Source: Dipteris shenzhenensis (Eukaryota; Polypodiophyta; Polypodiopsida; Gleicheniales). From it: a stretch of DNA of 64,000 bases. The stretch is taken from NCBI GenBank assembly GCA_047967505.1, contig CM106538.1. One strand, given 5' to 3'. A model generated the notes under the pieces. It saw nothing but the letters and a program-made list of their open reading frames with translations. It was not told the origin of the DNA and made no database searches. Position 1 is the first letter of the stretch; each line of letters opens with the position of its first letter. A program made the position numbers and the translations under genes. Of this stretch, positions 33,720 to 45,338 are shown piece by piece.

Positions 33720-36700
33720 AATGATACACTACCAATAAAATCAATGGAATGCCAATCTACATGTTGAGTTTGTGCAGATTTCCATTGGGATCTACATAAT
33801 GGAACTTAGATCCCCAAACTCACATGTGTATTGGAACCTGGCACCATTCTCCTATGATCACTGGAATACCCCTCCTATGATATTAGGGTAAACAACTGTA
33901 CCAAGGGAGAATGGTAGTGGTGCCAATCTCTTATTGGGCCCTAGAAAATGGCACTGAGAAGCCTAAACTCACATGCCATTCTTATATGTTCCACCGGTGG
34001 ATAATGGCGGTGGTGCCATTCTCTAAAACATGCACAAGGAATCCTAAACTCACATGTGCATTAACACTTTTGCCATTATCCTACTGCAGCCAATAAAATT
34101 AGTGGAATGTCAATCTATAGGTTTAGTTTGTCTAGATTACCACTAGTGGAGAATGGCAGTGATGCCAATCTCATGCAGGCACCTACATAATGGCACTAAG
34201 ATCAACAAACTCACATGTGGATTGGAATCGGACACCATTCTCCTATGATCATTGGAATACCCCACCTAGAATAGTAGGGTAAACATTTGTACAAGTGGAA
34301 AATGGCAGGGTGCCAATCTATTATTAGGCCCTAGAAAATGGCATTGAGAAGCCTAAACTCACATGTGCATGCTTCTCAATGCCATTTTCTAGGGCCTAAT
34401 AAGAGATTGGCACCACTGGAGAATGGATTTGTGTCAATCTTTGTGGAGAATGCCACCAGTGGAGAATGGCAGTGGTGCCAATCTCATACCAAGACCTTAA
34501 AAATGGCACAAGGAATCCTAAACTCACATGTGCATTGGCACTTTTGCCATTATACTACTGCATCCAATAAAATTTGTGGAATGTCAATCTACAAGTTTAG
34601 TTTATCTAGACTGCCACCAGTGGAGAATTGAACTGATGCCAATCACATGCAGGCAACTACATAATGACACTGAGATCCTCAGACTCACATGTGGATTGGA
34701 ATCGGGCACCATTCTCCTATGATCCTTGGAATACCCCTCCTAGAATATTAGGGTAAACATTTGTACCAGCGGAGAATGGCAGTGGTGCCAATCTCTTATT
34801 AGGCCCTAGGAAATGGCACTCTGAAGCCTAAACTCACATGTGCAACTGATAAAATTAGTGGAATGTCAATCTATAGGTTTAGTTTGTCTAGATTACCACT
34901 AGTGGAGAAGCCTAAACTCACATCTGCATTCTTCTATGTAGTGATCACTATCTCCGCTATGTACAAATGTTCACCACTCTCCTATGATCACTGGAATACC
35001 CCTCCTAGAATAGTAGGGTAAACATTTGTACAAGTGGAGAATGGCAGTGGTGCCAATCTCATACCATGACCTGAAAACATGCACAAGGAATCCTAAACTC
35101 ACATGTGCATTGGCACTTTTGCCATTATCCTACTGCAGCCAATAAAATTAGTGGAATGTCAATCTATAGGTTGAGTTTGTCTAGATTACCACTAGCGGAG
35201 AATGGAAGTGATGCCAATCTCATGATGGCAACTACATAATGACACTGAGATCATCAAACTCACATGTGGAATGGAATAGGACACCACTCTCCTATGATCA
35301 CTAGAATACCCTCCTAGAATAGTAGGGTAAACATTTGTACAAGTGGAGAATGGCAGTGGTGCCAATCTCTTATTAGGCCCTAAGAGATGGCATTGAGAAG
35401 CCTAAACTCACATGTGCAAAGATCATATGGAATTGTGTCAATCTCTGTGGAGAACGCCACCAGTGGAGAATGGCAGTGGCGCCAATCTCATATCATAACC
35501 TGAAAACATGCACAAGGAATCCTAAACTCACATGTGCATTCTTCTATGTAGTGATCATTGTCTCCTCTGTGTAGAGATCATATGGAATCCTAAACTCACA
35601 TTTGGATTGGAATCGGACACCACTCTCCTATGATCACTGGAACACCCCTCCTATAATAGTAGGGTAAACATTTGTACAGGTGGAGAATGGCAGTGGTGCC
35701 AATCTCTTATTAGGCCCTAATAAATGGCATTGAGAAGCCTAAACTCACATGTGCATTCTTCTATGTAGTGATCACTGTCTCCGCTGTGTAGAGATCATAT
35801 GGATTTGTGTCAATCTCTGTGGAGAATGCCACCAATGGAGAATGGCAGTGCTGCCAATCTCATACCATGACGTGAAAACATGCACAAGGAATCCTAAACT
35901 CACATGTGGATTGGCACTTTTGCCATTATAGAATGCCACCAGTGGAGAATGGCAGTGGTGCACAAGTAATCCTAAACTCACATGTGCATTCTTCTATGTA
36001 GTGATCACTGTCTCCGCTGTGTAGAGATCATATGGAATTGTGTCAATCTTTGTGGAGAAGCCTAAACTCACATGTGTAGAGATCATATGGAATTGTGTCA
36101 ATCTGTGGAGAATGCCACCAGTGGAGAATGGCAGTGGTGCCAATCTCATACCATGACCTGAAAGCATGCACAAGGAATCCTAAACTCACATGTGCATTGG
36201 CACTTTTGCCATTATCCTACTGCAGCCAATAAAATTAGTGGAATGTCAATCTATAGGTTTAGTTTGTCTAGATTACCACTAGCGGAGAATGGCAGTGGTG
36301 CCAATCTCTTATTAGGCCCTAAGAAATGGCATTGACAAGCCTAAACTCACATGTGCATTCTTCTATGTAGTGATCACTATATCCACTGTGTAGAGATCAT
36401 ATGGAATTGTGTCAATCTCTTATTAGGCCCTGGAATGTCAATCTATAGGTTTAGTTTGTCTAAACTACCACTAGTGGAGAATGGCAGTCATGCCAATAAA
36501 ATTAGTGGAATGTCAATCTCTTATTAGTGGAGAATGGCAGTGGTGCCAATCTCTTATTAGGGCCTAAGAAATGGCATTGAGAAGCCTAAACTCACATGTG
36601 CATTCTTCTATGTAGTGATCACTGTCTCCGCTGTGTAGAGATCATATGGAATTGTGTCAATCTCTGTGGAGAATGCCACCAGTGGAGAATGGAAGTGGTG

Positions 36701-39700
36701 CCAATCTCATACCATGACCTGATAACATGCACAAGGAATCCTAACTGTGTCAATCTCTGTGGAGAATGCCATTAGTGGAGAATGGCAGTGGTGCCAATCT
36801 CATACCATGACCTAAAAACATGCACAAGGAATCCTAAACTCACATGTGCATTGGCACTTTTGCCATTATCCTACTGCCATTCTTCGCTAGTGGTAATGTG
36901 CATTCTTCTATGTAGTGGAATGTCAATCTATAGGTTCAGTTTGTCTAGATTACCACTAGCGGAGAATGGCAGTGATGCCAATCTCGTGCTTGCAACTACA
37001 CTATGACACTGAGATTATCAAACTCACCTATGGAATGGAATAGGACACCACTCTCCTATGATGACTGGAATACGCCCTAGAATAGTAGGGTAAACATTTG
37101 TACAAGTGGAGAATGGCAGTGGTGCCAATCTCTTATTAGGCCCTAAGAAATGGCATTGAGAAGCCTAAACTCACATGTGAAGAGATCATATGGAATTGTG
37201 TCAATCTCTGTGGAGAATGCCACCAGTGGAGAATGGCAGTGGTGCGAATCTCATACCATGACTTGAAAACATATAAAGGAATCCTAAACTCACATGTGCA
37301 TTCTTCTATGTAGTGATCACTGTCTCCGCTGTGTAGAGATCATATGGAATTGTGTCAATCTCTGAGATCATCAAACTCACATGTGGAATGGAATAGGACA
37401 CCACTCTCCTATGATCACTGGAATACCCCTCCTATAATAGTAGGGTAAACATTTGTACAAGTGGAGAATGGCAGTGGTGCCAATCTCTTATTAGGCCCTA
37501 ATAAATGGCATTGAGAAGCCTAAACTCACATGTGCATTCTTCTATGTAGTGATCACTGTCTCTGCTGTGTAGAGATCATATGGATTTGTGTCAATCTCTG
37601 TGAAGAATGCCATCAGTGGAGAATGGCAGTGGTGCCAATCTCATACCATGACCTGAAAACATGCACAAGGAATCCTAAACTCACATGTGCATTGGCACTA
37701 CCACTAGTGGAGAATGGCAGTGATGCCAATCTCATGCTGGCAACTACATAATGACAATGAGATCATCAAACTCACATGTGCATTGAAACTTTTGCCGTTA
37801 TCCTACTACAGCCAATAAATATAGTGGAATGTCAACCTACAGGTTTAGTTTGTCTAGATTACCACTAGTGGAGAATGGCAGTGATGCCAATCTCATGCTG
37901 GCAAATACATAATGACACTGAGACCATCAAACTCACATGTGCATTCTTCTATGTAGTGATCACTGTCTCCGCTGTGTAGATATCATATGGAATTGTGTCA
38001 ATCTCTATGGAGAATGCCACCAGTGGAGAATGGCAGTGTACCAAGACCTTAAAAATGGCACAAGGAATCCTAAACTCACATGTGCATTGGCACTTTTGCC
38101 ATTATACTACTACAGCCAATAAAATTTGTGGAATGTCAATCTACAAGTTTAGTTTATCTAGACTGCCACCAGTGGAGAATTGAAGTGATGCCAATCTCAT
38201 GTAGGCAACTACATAATGACACTGAGATCCTCAAACTCACATGTGGATTGGAATCGGGCACCATTATCCTATGATCCTTGGAATACCCCTCCTAGAATAT
38301 TAGGGTAAACATTTGTACAAGCGGAGAATGGCAGTGGTGCCAATCTCTTATTAGGCCCTAGAAAATGGCACTGTGAAGCCTAAACTTAGAATAGTAGGGT
38401 AAACATTTGTACAAGTGGAGAATGGCAGTGGTGCCAATCTCTTATTAGGCCCTAAGAAATGGCATTGGGAAGCCTAAACTTACATGTGCAGTCTTCTATG
38501 TAGTGATGACCTGAAAACATGCACAAGGAATCCTAAACTCACATGTGCATTGGCACTTTTGCCATTATCCTACTCCAGCCAATAAAATTAGTGGAATGTC
38601 AATCTATAGGTTTAGTTTGTCTATATTACCACTAGCAGAGAATGGCACTGATGCCAAACTCATGCTGGCCCTAAGAAATGGCATTGAGAAGCCTAAACTC
38701 AGATGTGCATTCTTCTATGTAGTGATCACTGTCTCCGCTATGTAGAGATCATATGGAATTGTGTCAATCTCTTATTAGGCCTTGGAATGTCAATCTATAG
38801 GTTTAGTTTGTCTAGACTACCACTAGTGGACAATGGCAGTGATGCCAAACTCATGGTGGCACCTACATAATGACACTGAGATCATCAAACTCACATGTGG
38901 ATTGGAATCGGACACCACTCTCCTATGATCACTGGAATACCCCTCCTAGAATAGTAGGGTAAACATTTGTACAAGTGGAAAATGGCAGTGGTGCCAATCT
39001 CTTATTAGGCCCTAAGAAACGGCATTGAGAAGCCTAAACTCACATGTGTATTATTCTATGTAGTGATCACTGTCTCCGCCGTTGTGTAGAGATCATATGG
39101 AATTGTGTCAATCTCTTATTAGGCCTTGGAATGTCAATCTATAGGTTTAGTTTGTCTAGACAACCACTAGTGGAGAATGGCAGTGATGCCAAACTCATGG
39201 TGGCACCTACATAATGACACTGAGATCATCAGACTCACATGTGGATTGGAATCAGACACCACTCTCCTATGATCACTGGAATACCCCTCCTAGAATAGTA
39301 GGGTAAACATTTGTACAAGTGGAGAATGGCAGTGGTGCCAATCTCTTATTAGGCCCTAAGAAATGGCATTGAGAAGCCTAAACTCACATGTGCATTCTTC
39401 TATGTAGTGATCACTGTCTCCGCTGTGTAGAGATCATATGGAATTGTGTCAATCTCTATGGAGAATGCCACCAGTGGAGAATGGCAGTTGTGCCAATCTC
39501 ATACCATGACCTAAAAACATGCACAAGGAATCCTAAACTCACATGTGCATTGGCACTTTTGCCATTATCCTACTGCAGCCAATAAAATTAGTGGAATGTC
39601 AATCTATAGGTTCAGTTTGTCTAGACTACCACTAGCGGAGAATGGCAGTGATGCCAATCTCATGCTGGCAACTACATAATGACATTGAGATCATCAGACT

Positions 39701-40195
39701 CACATGTGGAATGGAATAGGACACCACTCTCCTATGATCATTGGAATACCCCTCCTAGAATAGTAGGGTAAACATCTGTACAAGTGGAGAATGGCAGTGG
39801 TGCCAATCTCTTATTAGGCCCTAAGAAATGTCATTGAGAAGCCTAAACTCACATGTGCACTATTCTATGTAGTGATCACTGTCTCCGCTGTGTAGAGATC
39901 ATATGGAATTGTGTCAATCTCTGTTGAGAATGCCACCAGTGGAGAATGGTAGTGGTGCCAATCTCATACCATGACCTGAAAACATGCACAAGGAATCCTA
40001 AACTCACATGTGCATTGGCACTTTTTCCATTATCCTACTGCAACCAATAAAATTAGTGGAATGTCAATCTATAGGTTCAGTTTGTCTAGACTACCACTAG
40101 CAGAGAATGGCAGTGATGCCAATCTCATGCTGGCAACTACATAATGACACTGAGATCATCAAACTTACATGTGGAATGGAATAGGACACCACTCT
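33720..40195. repeat. tandem array of about 465-bp palindrome-bearing units
   Basis: The same phrases recur in the same order: CTCATACCATGACCTGAAAA, CACAAGGAATCCTAAACTCA, CATTATCCTACTGCAGCC, GTGGAATGTCAATCTATAGG, TAGATTACCACTAGCGGAG, AATGGCAGTGATGCCAATCT, GGACACCACTCTCCTATGAT, TAGTAGGGTAAACATTTG, CTCTTATTAGGCCCTAAGAA and GTAGTGATCACTGTCTCCGC. A measured full period near the end is 465 bp (39491 to 39956); many units are partial, rearranged or inverted. Each unit holds three or four imperfect GAGAATGGCA/TGCCAATCTC palindromes. Short open frames here are by-products. The array stops at 40195, directly before the ParB-like gene. Confidence 0.92.
34309..34414. ncRNA. long near-perfect hairpin in the array (possible small-RNA precursor)
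   Basis: Arms 34309-34352 and 34371-34414 are complementary over 44 bp with one mismatch by eye, separated by an 18-base loop (CTAAACTCACATGTGCAT). The hairpin arises where part of a repeat unit is inverted against itself. If transcribed it would form a foldback of the size processed into small RNAs. Whether it is transcribed is unknown. Confidence 0.4.
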
Positions 40196-40207
40196 TGAGA
40201 GACATCC

Positions 40208-42409
40208 ATCAAAGAACAAGGTGTATCCAAACATGGGGAAAGAGCCGAAAAAGGATTGGCATAGCGAATGGAGTACGTAGAGTACTTCCCATTTGGTTTG
40301 GAGTTTGAGGTGTTGATCCTAGTGATGAATTGCTTTAGAGCACCAAGCCAATATGTGTACAGAACATTGACCCTCAGCTATGTCAGTGACTTGGTCAAGA
40401 GTTTTGCAATGAATGCACGACCTCTTGCAACATGTGCATATCTTATGCCTTACCACACAGGCACAAATACTCCGATGTGCAAGGAAGAGATAAAGGTGGA
40501 AAAGTTAAAGGAGTATAATTATTGGATTCTCGCAGGGCAGCATTCGATTTATGCTGCAAGGATGTTTATAACTAAAGCACATGGAGAAGCCTTCAATCAA
40601 TGAAAAGGTTTCTATACACGGAGGAAGGCGAGAATTGTTGTCAATGCACCAGTTGAAGCAAGTTGTAAGATATCATCAATGGCCAACATGGAGGCACAGA
40701 CCATTTTGAAAAATCAACCATATATCGATATCTTACAACACCTAAGGGCACAGTGGATTGCATTCGGACGACCAAAGAAACCAGCCCAAGGCCTTGTCAA
40801 AGGGCATAAAGATCGACAAAGTTGGGATGTGAGTAATAAACTTTGTTTTGTATGCATTTTTTATTTCAAGAATGTTTATGGCTTTGTAAAAGAAATGAAA
40901 GTAGTGTCAATTCCCTAATGTGAGAATGGCACTAGTGCCATTCTTCTAGTTACCAAGTCATGCTTTTGACATGGTAATGGGAGAATCACACTAGTGTCAT
41001 TATTATCTCTATTACATGATTTGGATTAGAAGAATGTCTAAGATGATTTTGATTTTTTTATATAGAATTTTGTAGGAGTTGCAAGCGTATCGATGGGTGC
41101 AAACTTTGCTACCAAGCAGGGTGATCTTGAGGGTTGAAATCCCACAATAACATATATGAGGTGTCTGCTAGGATTGGAAGACAAAGATGTACGTGCACTT
41201 CAAGCAGAGATTGAGTCTAAAGAAATAGTCTTGGTCAAGTCAAGCAAAGACAAGGACTCCATTGAAATGTCTCAACGGGCAATGGATATTAAGCATGATA
41301 GAGCCTTGAAAGAAGCGCTCATCAAGGAGTTCAACTCACGTCACCCTTCACCCCAACATCAAACATGGGATGCCCTTGCAACTTACTTCAAAATTGATTC
41401 AATTGTTTATCAGAGCTTCAAGGGTTCATGTGAGTCATGGGTCAAAGAGAAGCTGCAAGTTGGCAAGTCCACACCTGATTTCCCAAAAGCCGCATCAATC
41501 TATGTTGATTGGGTGATTAGTTCAATAGAGGGTAACAAGTCTACATCGCAGTCTTGTTTTCCTTGGACAATTATTCAAGTGAACATGGAGATGGAGGGGG
41601 AGAGCTTTCTAACACGTCACTCCAAGGGACAACTTCCAATCAGCTTGTGTGTGCTTGACACCTCAGAGGGATCTGCCAAAGGCATGTGTTGGGATAAGGA
41701 TGCCTTCAAGAAGTTGCTCTGTGGCTTGATGGAGACCGTTGCCACTCCGTCACAGTATGTATTGCTATCATTTATGACAATGATAGAGATGGTAAATCTC
41801 AAGGAAGCAATGATAGAGGCTCGATTTTGGCATAGAAGGTTTGTGGGTGTTATCCATGAATCGGATAGTGCACAAAAGGGTTTGTCTGAGACCTTCTGTT
41901 TTTTGTCATTTGTCAGCTCACATGATGGGTTTGATGGATTTGAGCACATGTTAGAAAACACAAGGCCATACACAATAATTGAGGACAATATTCTTTATTC
42001 TGATGAGGACGATGAGTATGAAAAAGAGGCGGTTGTGAAGCATGGCATCATCAAGGAGTGCATCAGGTGCTATTGTAGTAGGGAACATGAAGTTGTCGTT
42101 GACGTCTTTACTAATGGATGTGTGGCATTACAAGCATTGTCAAACAAAAGAAAAGTGATCTCACTAGTGAAGACATCCCAATAGGCGACAGAGGTCGAGG
42201 CTATGTGTGTGGCACATGCATCAAATAATCCCCATATTAAGATTTGGTCTAGCATTGAGAGGCCTCTTGAGACACATAGAGCTGATTCACCTATCGATGA
42301 AGGAATTAAAGAGGGTGAGCATCACATTGAAGACTTGCGACCTTTAACTGAAGCAGATCTTGAAGCTATCCCAAAGATTACATTGGAAGATTTGGAGCAA
42401 GGTCTTTAG
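40208..42409 (+). pseudogene. ParB/Srx-like domain plus beta-class DNA methyltransferase-like protein
   Basis: The first part (40208-40828) has SYVSDLVKSFAMNARPL and YWILAGQHSIYAARMF, which fit the ParB/sulfiredoxin fold motif (GxHRxxAA type, here GQHSIYAA). A donor GAT|GTGAGT (40829) and acceptor TTTTGTAG (to 41075) bound an intron that itself contains a 23-bp palindrome. The second part includes the 342-residue frame 41156-42184, with CVLDTSEGSAKGMCWDKDAF (position of the catalytic DPPY motif, degenerate), then 130 residues later KECIRCYCSREHEVVVDVF, FTNGCVALQAL (SAM-binding motif I). Catalytic motif before motif I is the beta-class order. Frameshifts near 40275 and 41143 and a TAG at 42182 (CAG expected) break it; it ends at 42409. 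ParB-methylase fusions are known from phages and bacteria. The catalytic residues look lost. Confidence 0.6.
40922..40944. repeat. palindrome inside the ParB/methylase intron
   Basis: GAGAATGGCACTAGTGCCAT followed by TCT is a nearly complete copy of the element-wide palindrome, 94 bp into the predicted intron. A weaker copy (GGGAGAATCACACTAGTGTC...) follows at about 40979. It shows that the repeat spreads into genes of T as well as between them. Confidence 0.85.
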
Positions 42410-42535
42410 CTACTCATTTATGCCTTGTGTATTCAGTTTCAAAATAATATGACTTTTATGGATTTTCTCGATTGCACATACTCTCATTATATTAAAGAGA
42501 TTAAACATTAGGTATGATAAAATTTTGTGACATAA

Positions 42536-42980
42536 TGACATGGGGAATGGTACTAGTGTCATTCTCCCTATGTCGGGTTATACGTAAGAGGTACTATTAA
42601 CATTTTATGTGACCTCATATGGAGAATGGCACTAGTGCCATTCTCTCTTTGTGGTTATGTAGAAATGGTAATACTGTTATGTTCCTTTCTTGAATCTATG
42701 TTAGTTGAAAGCATTACAGAGATTAAAAATTGTATAGTATTAACTATGCTACCGAAGTTTTGATTTGGGTGCTTTCTACAAATCTATTGGACCAAAGTAA
42801 TACAGTATCTATGCTTTCAGATCATGCATTGTACATTTCTTTTGGGACATGGGGGGAGGCACTAGTAGTATTCTCTCCTCCCAATGAGGGTATAGAGAAA
42901 GGCACTAGTGGCATTCTCCATAACCTTATATGTAAAATGGCACTAGCACCACCCCAAGAGAAGAATGGCACTATTGCCAT
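42536..42980. repeat. palindromes downstream of the methylase-like gene
   Basis: Copies lie at about 42542-42568 (GGGGAATGGTACTAGTGTCA...), 42621-42646 (25 of 26 positions of the perfect form), about 42890-42920 and 42960-42982. The last is interrupted by MITE B, which sits inside its TGCCATTC arm. Confidence 0.88.
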
Positions 42981-42982
42981 TC

Positions 42983-43230
42983 CTCGGGGGGGTCACTATG
43001 TATAAACCCTCTATACCACGTGCGTTCAAGGCATATTTCTAAAATCCCTTATCTGTATAAATTTTTCATTAATAAAATGTACCCCTTTTCTATACAAATC
43101 TGTAAATTTTTTCCAAAACTATTTTAAATAGTCCCTTATGTATATTTATTTCTGTAAATTTTAGAAATAAAAAATATCCTTTTGTTGAACTCACGTGATA
43201 GGGTTACATATGATGAGTGACCCCCCCGAG
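42983..43230. mobile_element. MITE B (248 bp, 8-bp target duplication)
   Basis: It starts CTCGGGGGGGTCACT, ends with its exact complement, and is flanked by TGCCATTC at 42975-42982 and 43231-43238. It matches MITE A in reverse orientation almost throughout, for example TTATCTGTAAAAATTTTTCAT-type and AGTCCCTTATGTATAT stretches, with a few differences. Its target is one arm of the T palindrome, which proves that it came after the palindromes. Confidence 0.93.
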
Positions 43231-43463
43231 TGCCATTCTCTCTATGAGTTCAGAGAGAAAGGTTGCACTATTTGCATTCTCAATTGACCTTTAGAGAGAT
43301 TGGCACTTTTGCCATTCCCCAAAAAGACAATGGAATCAGTGAACGATGATGGATAATGTTCATACTTTATTGTTATTTATTAGTTTCATATGCTTTTGTG
43401 CTTCGACATTGTTGAATACACTCTAAAGAATCAAAATATTTCTATATTCCTCAACTTCCACAG

Positions 43464-44714
43464 GGACCAATGATGCATGGAAGGATATGGAGACATCAAA
43501 TGTAGAGGACAACATACCACCCAAAATGGGGACTATCAATTACGCGATGGATACAGGAGGTATAGAAGAAAACATAACCCCAAAAATGGAGAAAATTGCA
43601 AGGAATATCACGAATCCTATACTTTTAGAAAGATGAACGTATTGTCTCAACATTGGGGACAAAACTAGATAATCTTATTGTTGTTGCAAACATGTATGAA
43701 ATCATAGCACCTGACAATTTGGATGAGTCAAAAGCCAGCAACTTCAAGGAGAATTTGGATCTATATCCACATACAATTTCTTTGGATATGCCACGATTAA
43801 CAATCATATTAGACTTGAATGGCCTGTTATTAAGTCGCTGCCTATTCACGTCTCCAATACATCCATCTATTATGCATGGCAAAAATAGTTATATGGTTGT
43901 TCATCCTGGGTGCATAGAATTTCTTAAAATCTTGCTACAAAGATTTAATGTAGGTATCTGGTCAACTGCGATGGAGTATAACGTACTTGATATGGTAGGA
44001 AAGCTGCAAAATTATGCAAATGAGAGCCTCCCTTTCTTTGTTATATGGTCTCAGCAAGGATGCTACACTTACAGTAAAACGAGGATAAATAGGCCTGACA
44101 AGGTTGGTGTTGAGGCAATGTTCAAACCCTTAGCAGAAATCTCAAAGGCATTTGGATGTGATGCTAGAAGGACAATCCTTGTTGATGACTCCCCATACAA
44201 GGCTTGCATTAGCCCTCCATCAAATTGCATATTTCCTTCAACGTTTGATGTACAAGACAAGGATGATAATATTCTACTGAGAGAGTTGATGCCGTACTTA
44301 CTACAAATCGATGAGGCTAAAGATGTGCGCAGCATGATTGAGACAAATCGGTATGGACAATTACCTGTGATGGAGGGGCATAAGGATTTCAACCTTGTCC
44401 AAAAAGTAATTGATGAATGGAGGGAGGAAAATCATGCATGGTCAAGAATGGAATATAAAACAAGAAATCTTCCTCTTGCAGATCAACTAAGAGAGAGGGA
44501 TATAGGTGGTAGGGCAACCCATGGTGGTGATGGCCAGGTGCCTAAACTCAATGCATCCCAAATAAGACTTTTAAGGAATGCTCCGCAACTCTCTAGCATG
44601 AATGCTATGCAAGTTTCTCAATTGGCTATAGACCTAGGGTACAAAGGTCGCTATATCAAGAAATACATTGCTAAGGGCTACATAAACCGACTACAGAATG
44701 CGTATTTTTCATGA
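43464..44714 (+). pseudogene. plant-type FCP1/NIF (HAD) phosphatase-like gene
   Basis: An acceptor-like TCAACTTCCACAG precedes an acidic open stretch (TNDAWKDMETSNVEDNIPPK) that loses frame near 43630. The 353-residue frame 43653-44714 follows. It has TIILDLNGLLLSR (residues 54-57 DLNG) in place of the usual DxDxT, FNVGIWSTAMEYNV, FFVIWSQQGCYTYS, a central KP-like segment, and RRTILVDDSPYKA (177-184), the second acidic motif of FCP1-like HAD proteins. Plants have a subfamily in which the first motif reads DxNG, so this is probably a copied plant gene. Whether that subfamily is catalytic is uncertain. An extra C-terminal tail (ASQIRLLRNAPQLSSMNAMQ, GYKGRYIKKYIAKGYINRLQ) is helical and basic and could bind nucleic acid. 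Confidence 0.72.
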
Positions 44715-44775
44715 AGGTACATATGTCAAAGTGTTTTTTGATTTTATCTCAAGTCTATATAACTGTTGTTGCAGC

Positions 44776-45338
44776 TAATTGAATTTGTCTTTTGTGATGT
44801 AGATAGATATACGTTCAAATCAATCTTGAGTAGGTACATACCAGAACGAGATACATTTGGACCACCAAAGTTACCTGTCCCTATCAACGAAGTGTTCTGG
44901 ATAAAAAATGTGGCTTTCGAGGTGCATGAGTCAACCATTACAGGTGTTGGCTTGGGCTTGTTTGTGCATGGCTCCATCAAGAGAGGGACTACTATTCTCC
45001 ATTATGGAGGTGACAAGTACTCCTACAGAGACTGGAAGGAATTATGTAGAGTTCATCCAAGGCTAAAGAAGTACTCTATCCAAGAGGACCCTACTGTCCC
45101 TATGAAGGATATGGTGCATATTGTTGGTGATGTTCAATATGGCAATGTGGCAGGATTTATTAACAGCAATAGAAATACCAATGTAAAGCCAAATGCTTGT
45201 TATGTATTTTCCCCTGATGTTCCACCTTAGTATGACCCCATGATGAACATAGATATTACAAAATATGGTCACATTTGTATTGAATCCATAGATGATATAC
45301 ATGCAGGAGAGGAGCTATTTGCAGACTATGAGTTTTGA
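44776..45338 (+). pseudogene. SET-domain methyltransferase-like gene
   Basis: It starts after an acceptor-like TGTTGTTGCAG (to 44774). The protein reads GVGLGLFVHGSIKRGTTILH (SET N-terminal strand with the SAM-binding GxG-like turn), then GNVAGFINSNRNTNVKPNA (the region of the NHxxxPN motif, with N for H) and, after an in-frame TAG at 45228 where CAG is expected, HAGEELFADYEF to the TGA at 45338. Those three blocks are the core of a SET domain, which methylates lysines on histones or other proteins using SAM. There are no pre-SET cysteines. It lies 62 bp after the phosphatase-like frame on the same strand, possibly as a separate gene or a final exon. The substitution in the NH motif and the stop argue that this copy is inactive. 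Confidence 0.78.

Noticed and set aside
33900-40030. Many short plus-strand frames sharing CVEIIWxCVNL and PKLTCALALLPL
   Set aside because: They recur because the repeat unit recurs; frames are short, start at repeat positions and have no domain. They are by-products of the array.
28390-40195. Regularly spaced palindromic repeats that might suggest a CRISPR array
   Set aside because: The spacers are themselves repeated, the unit is about 465 bp, no cas genes exist, and the setting is a eukaryotic transposon.
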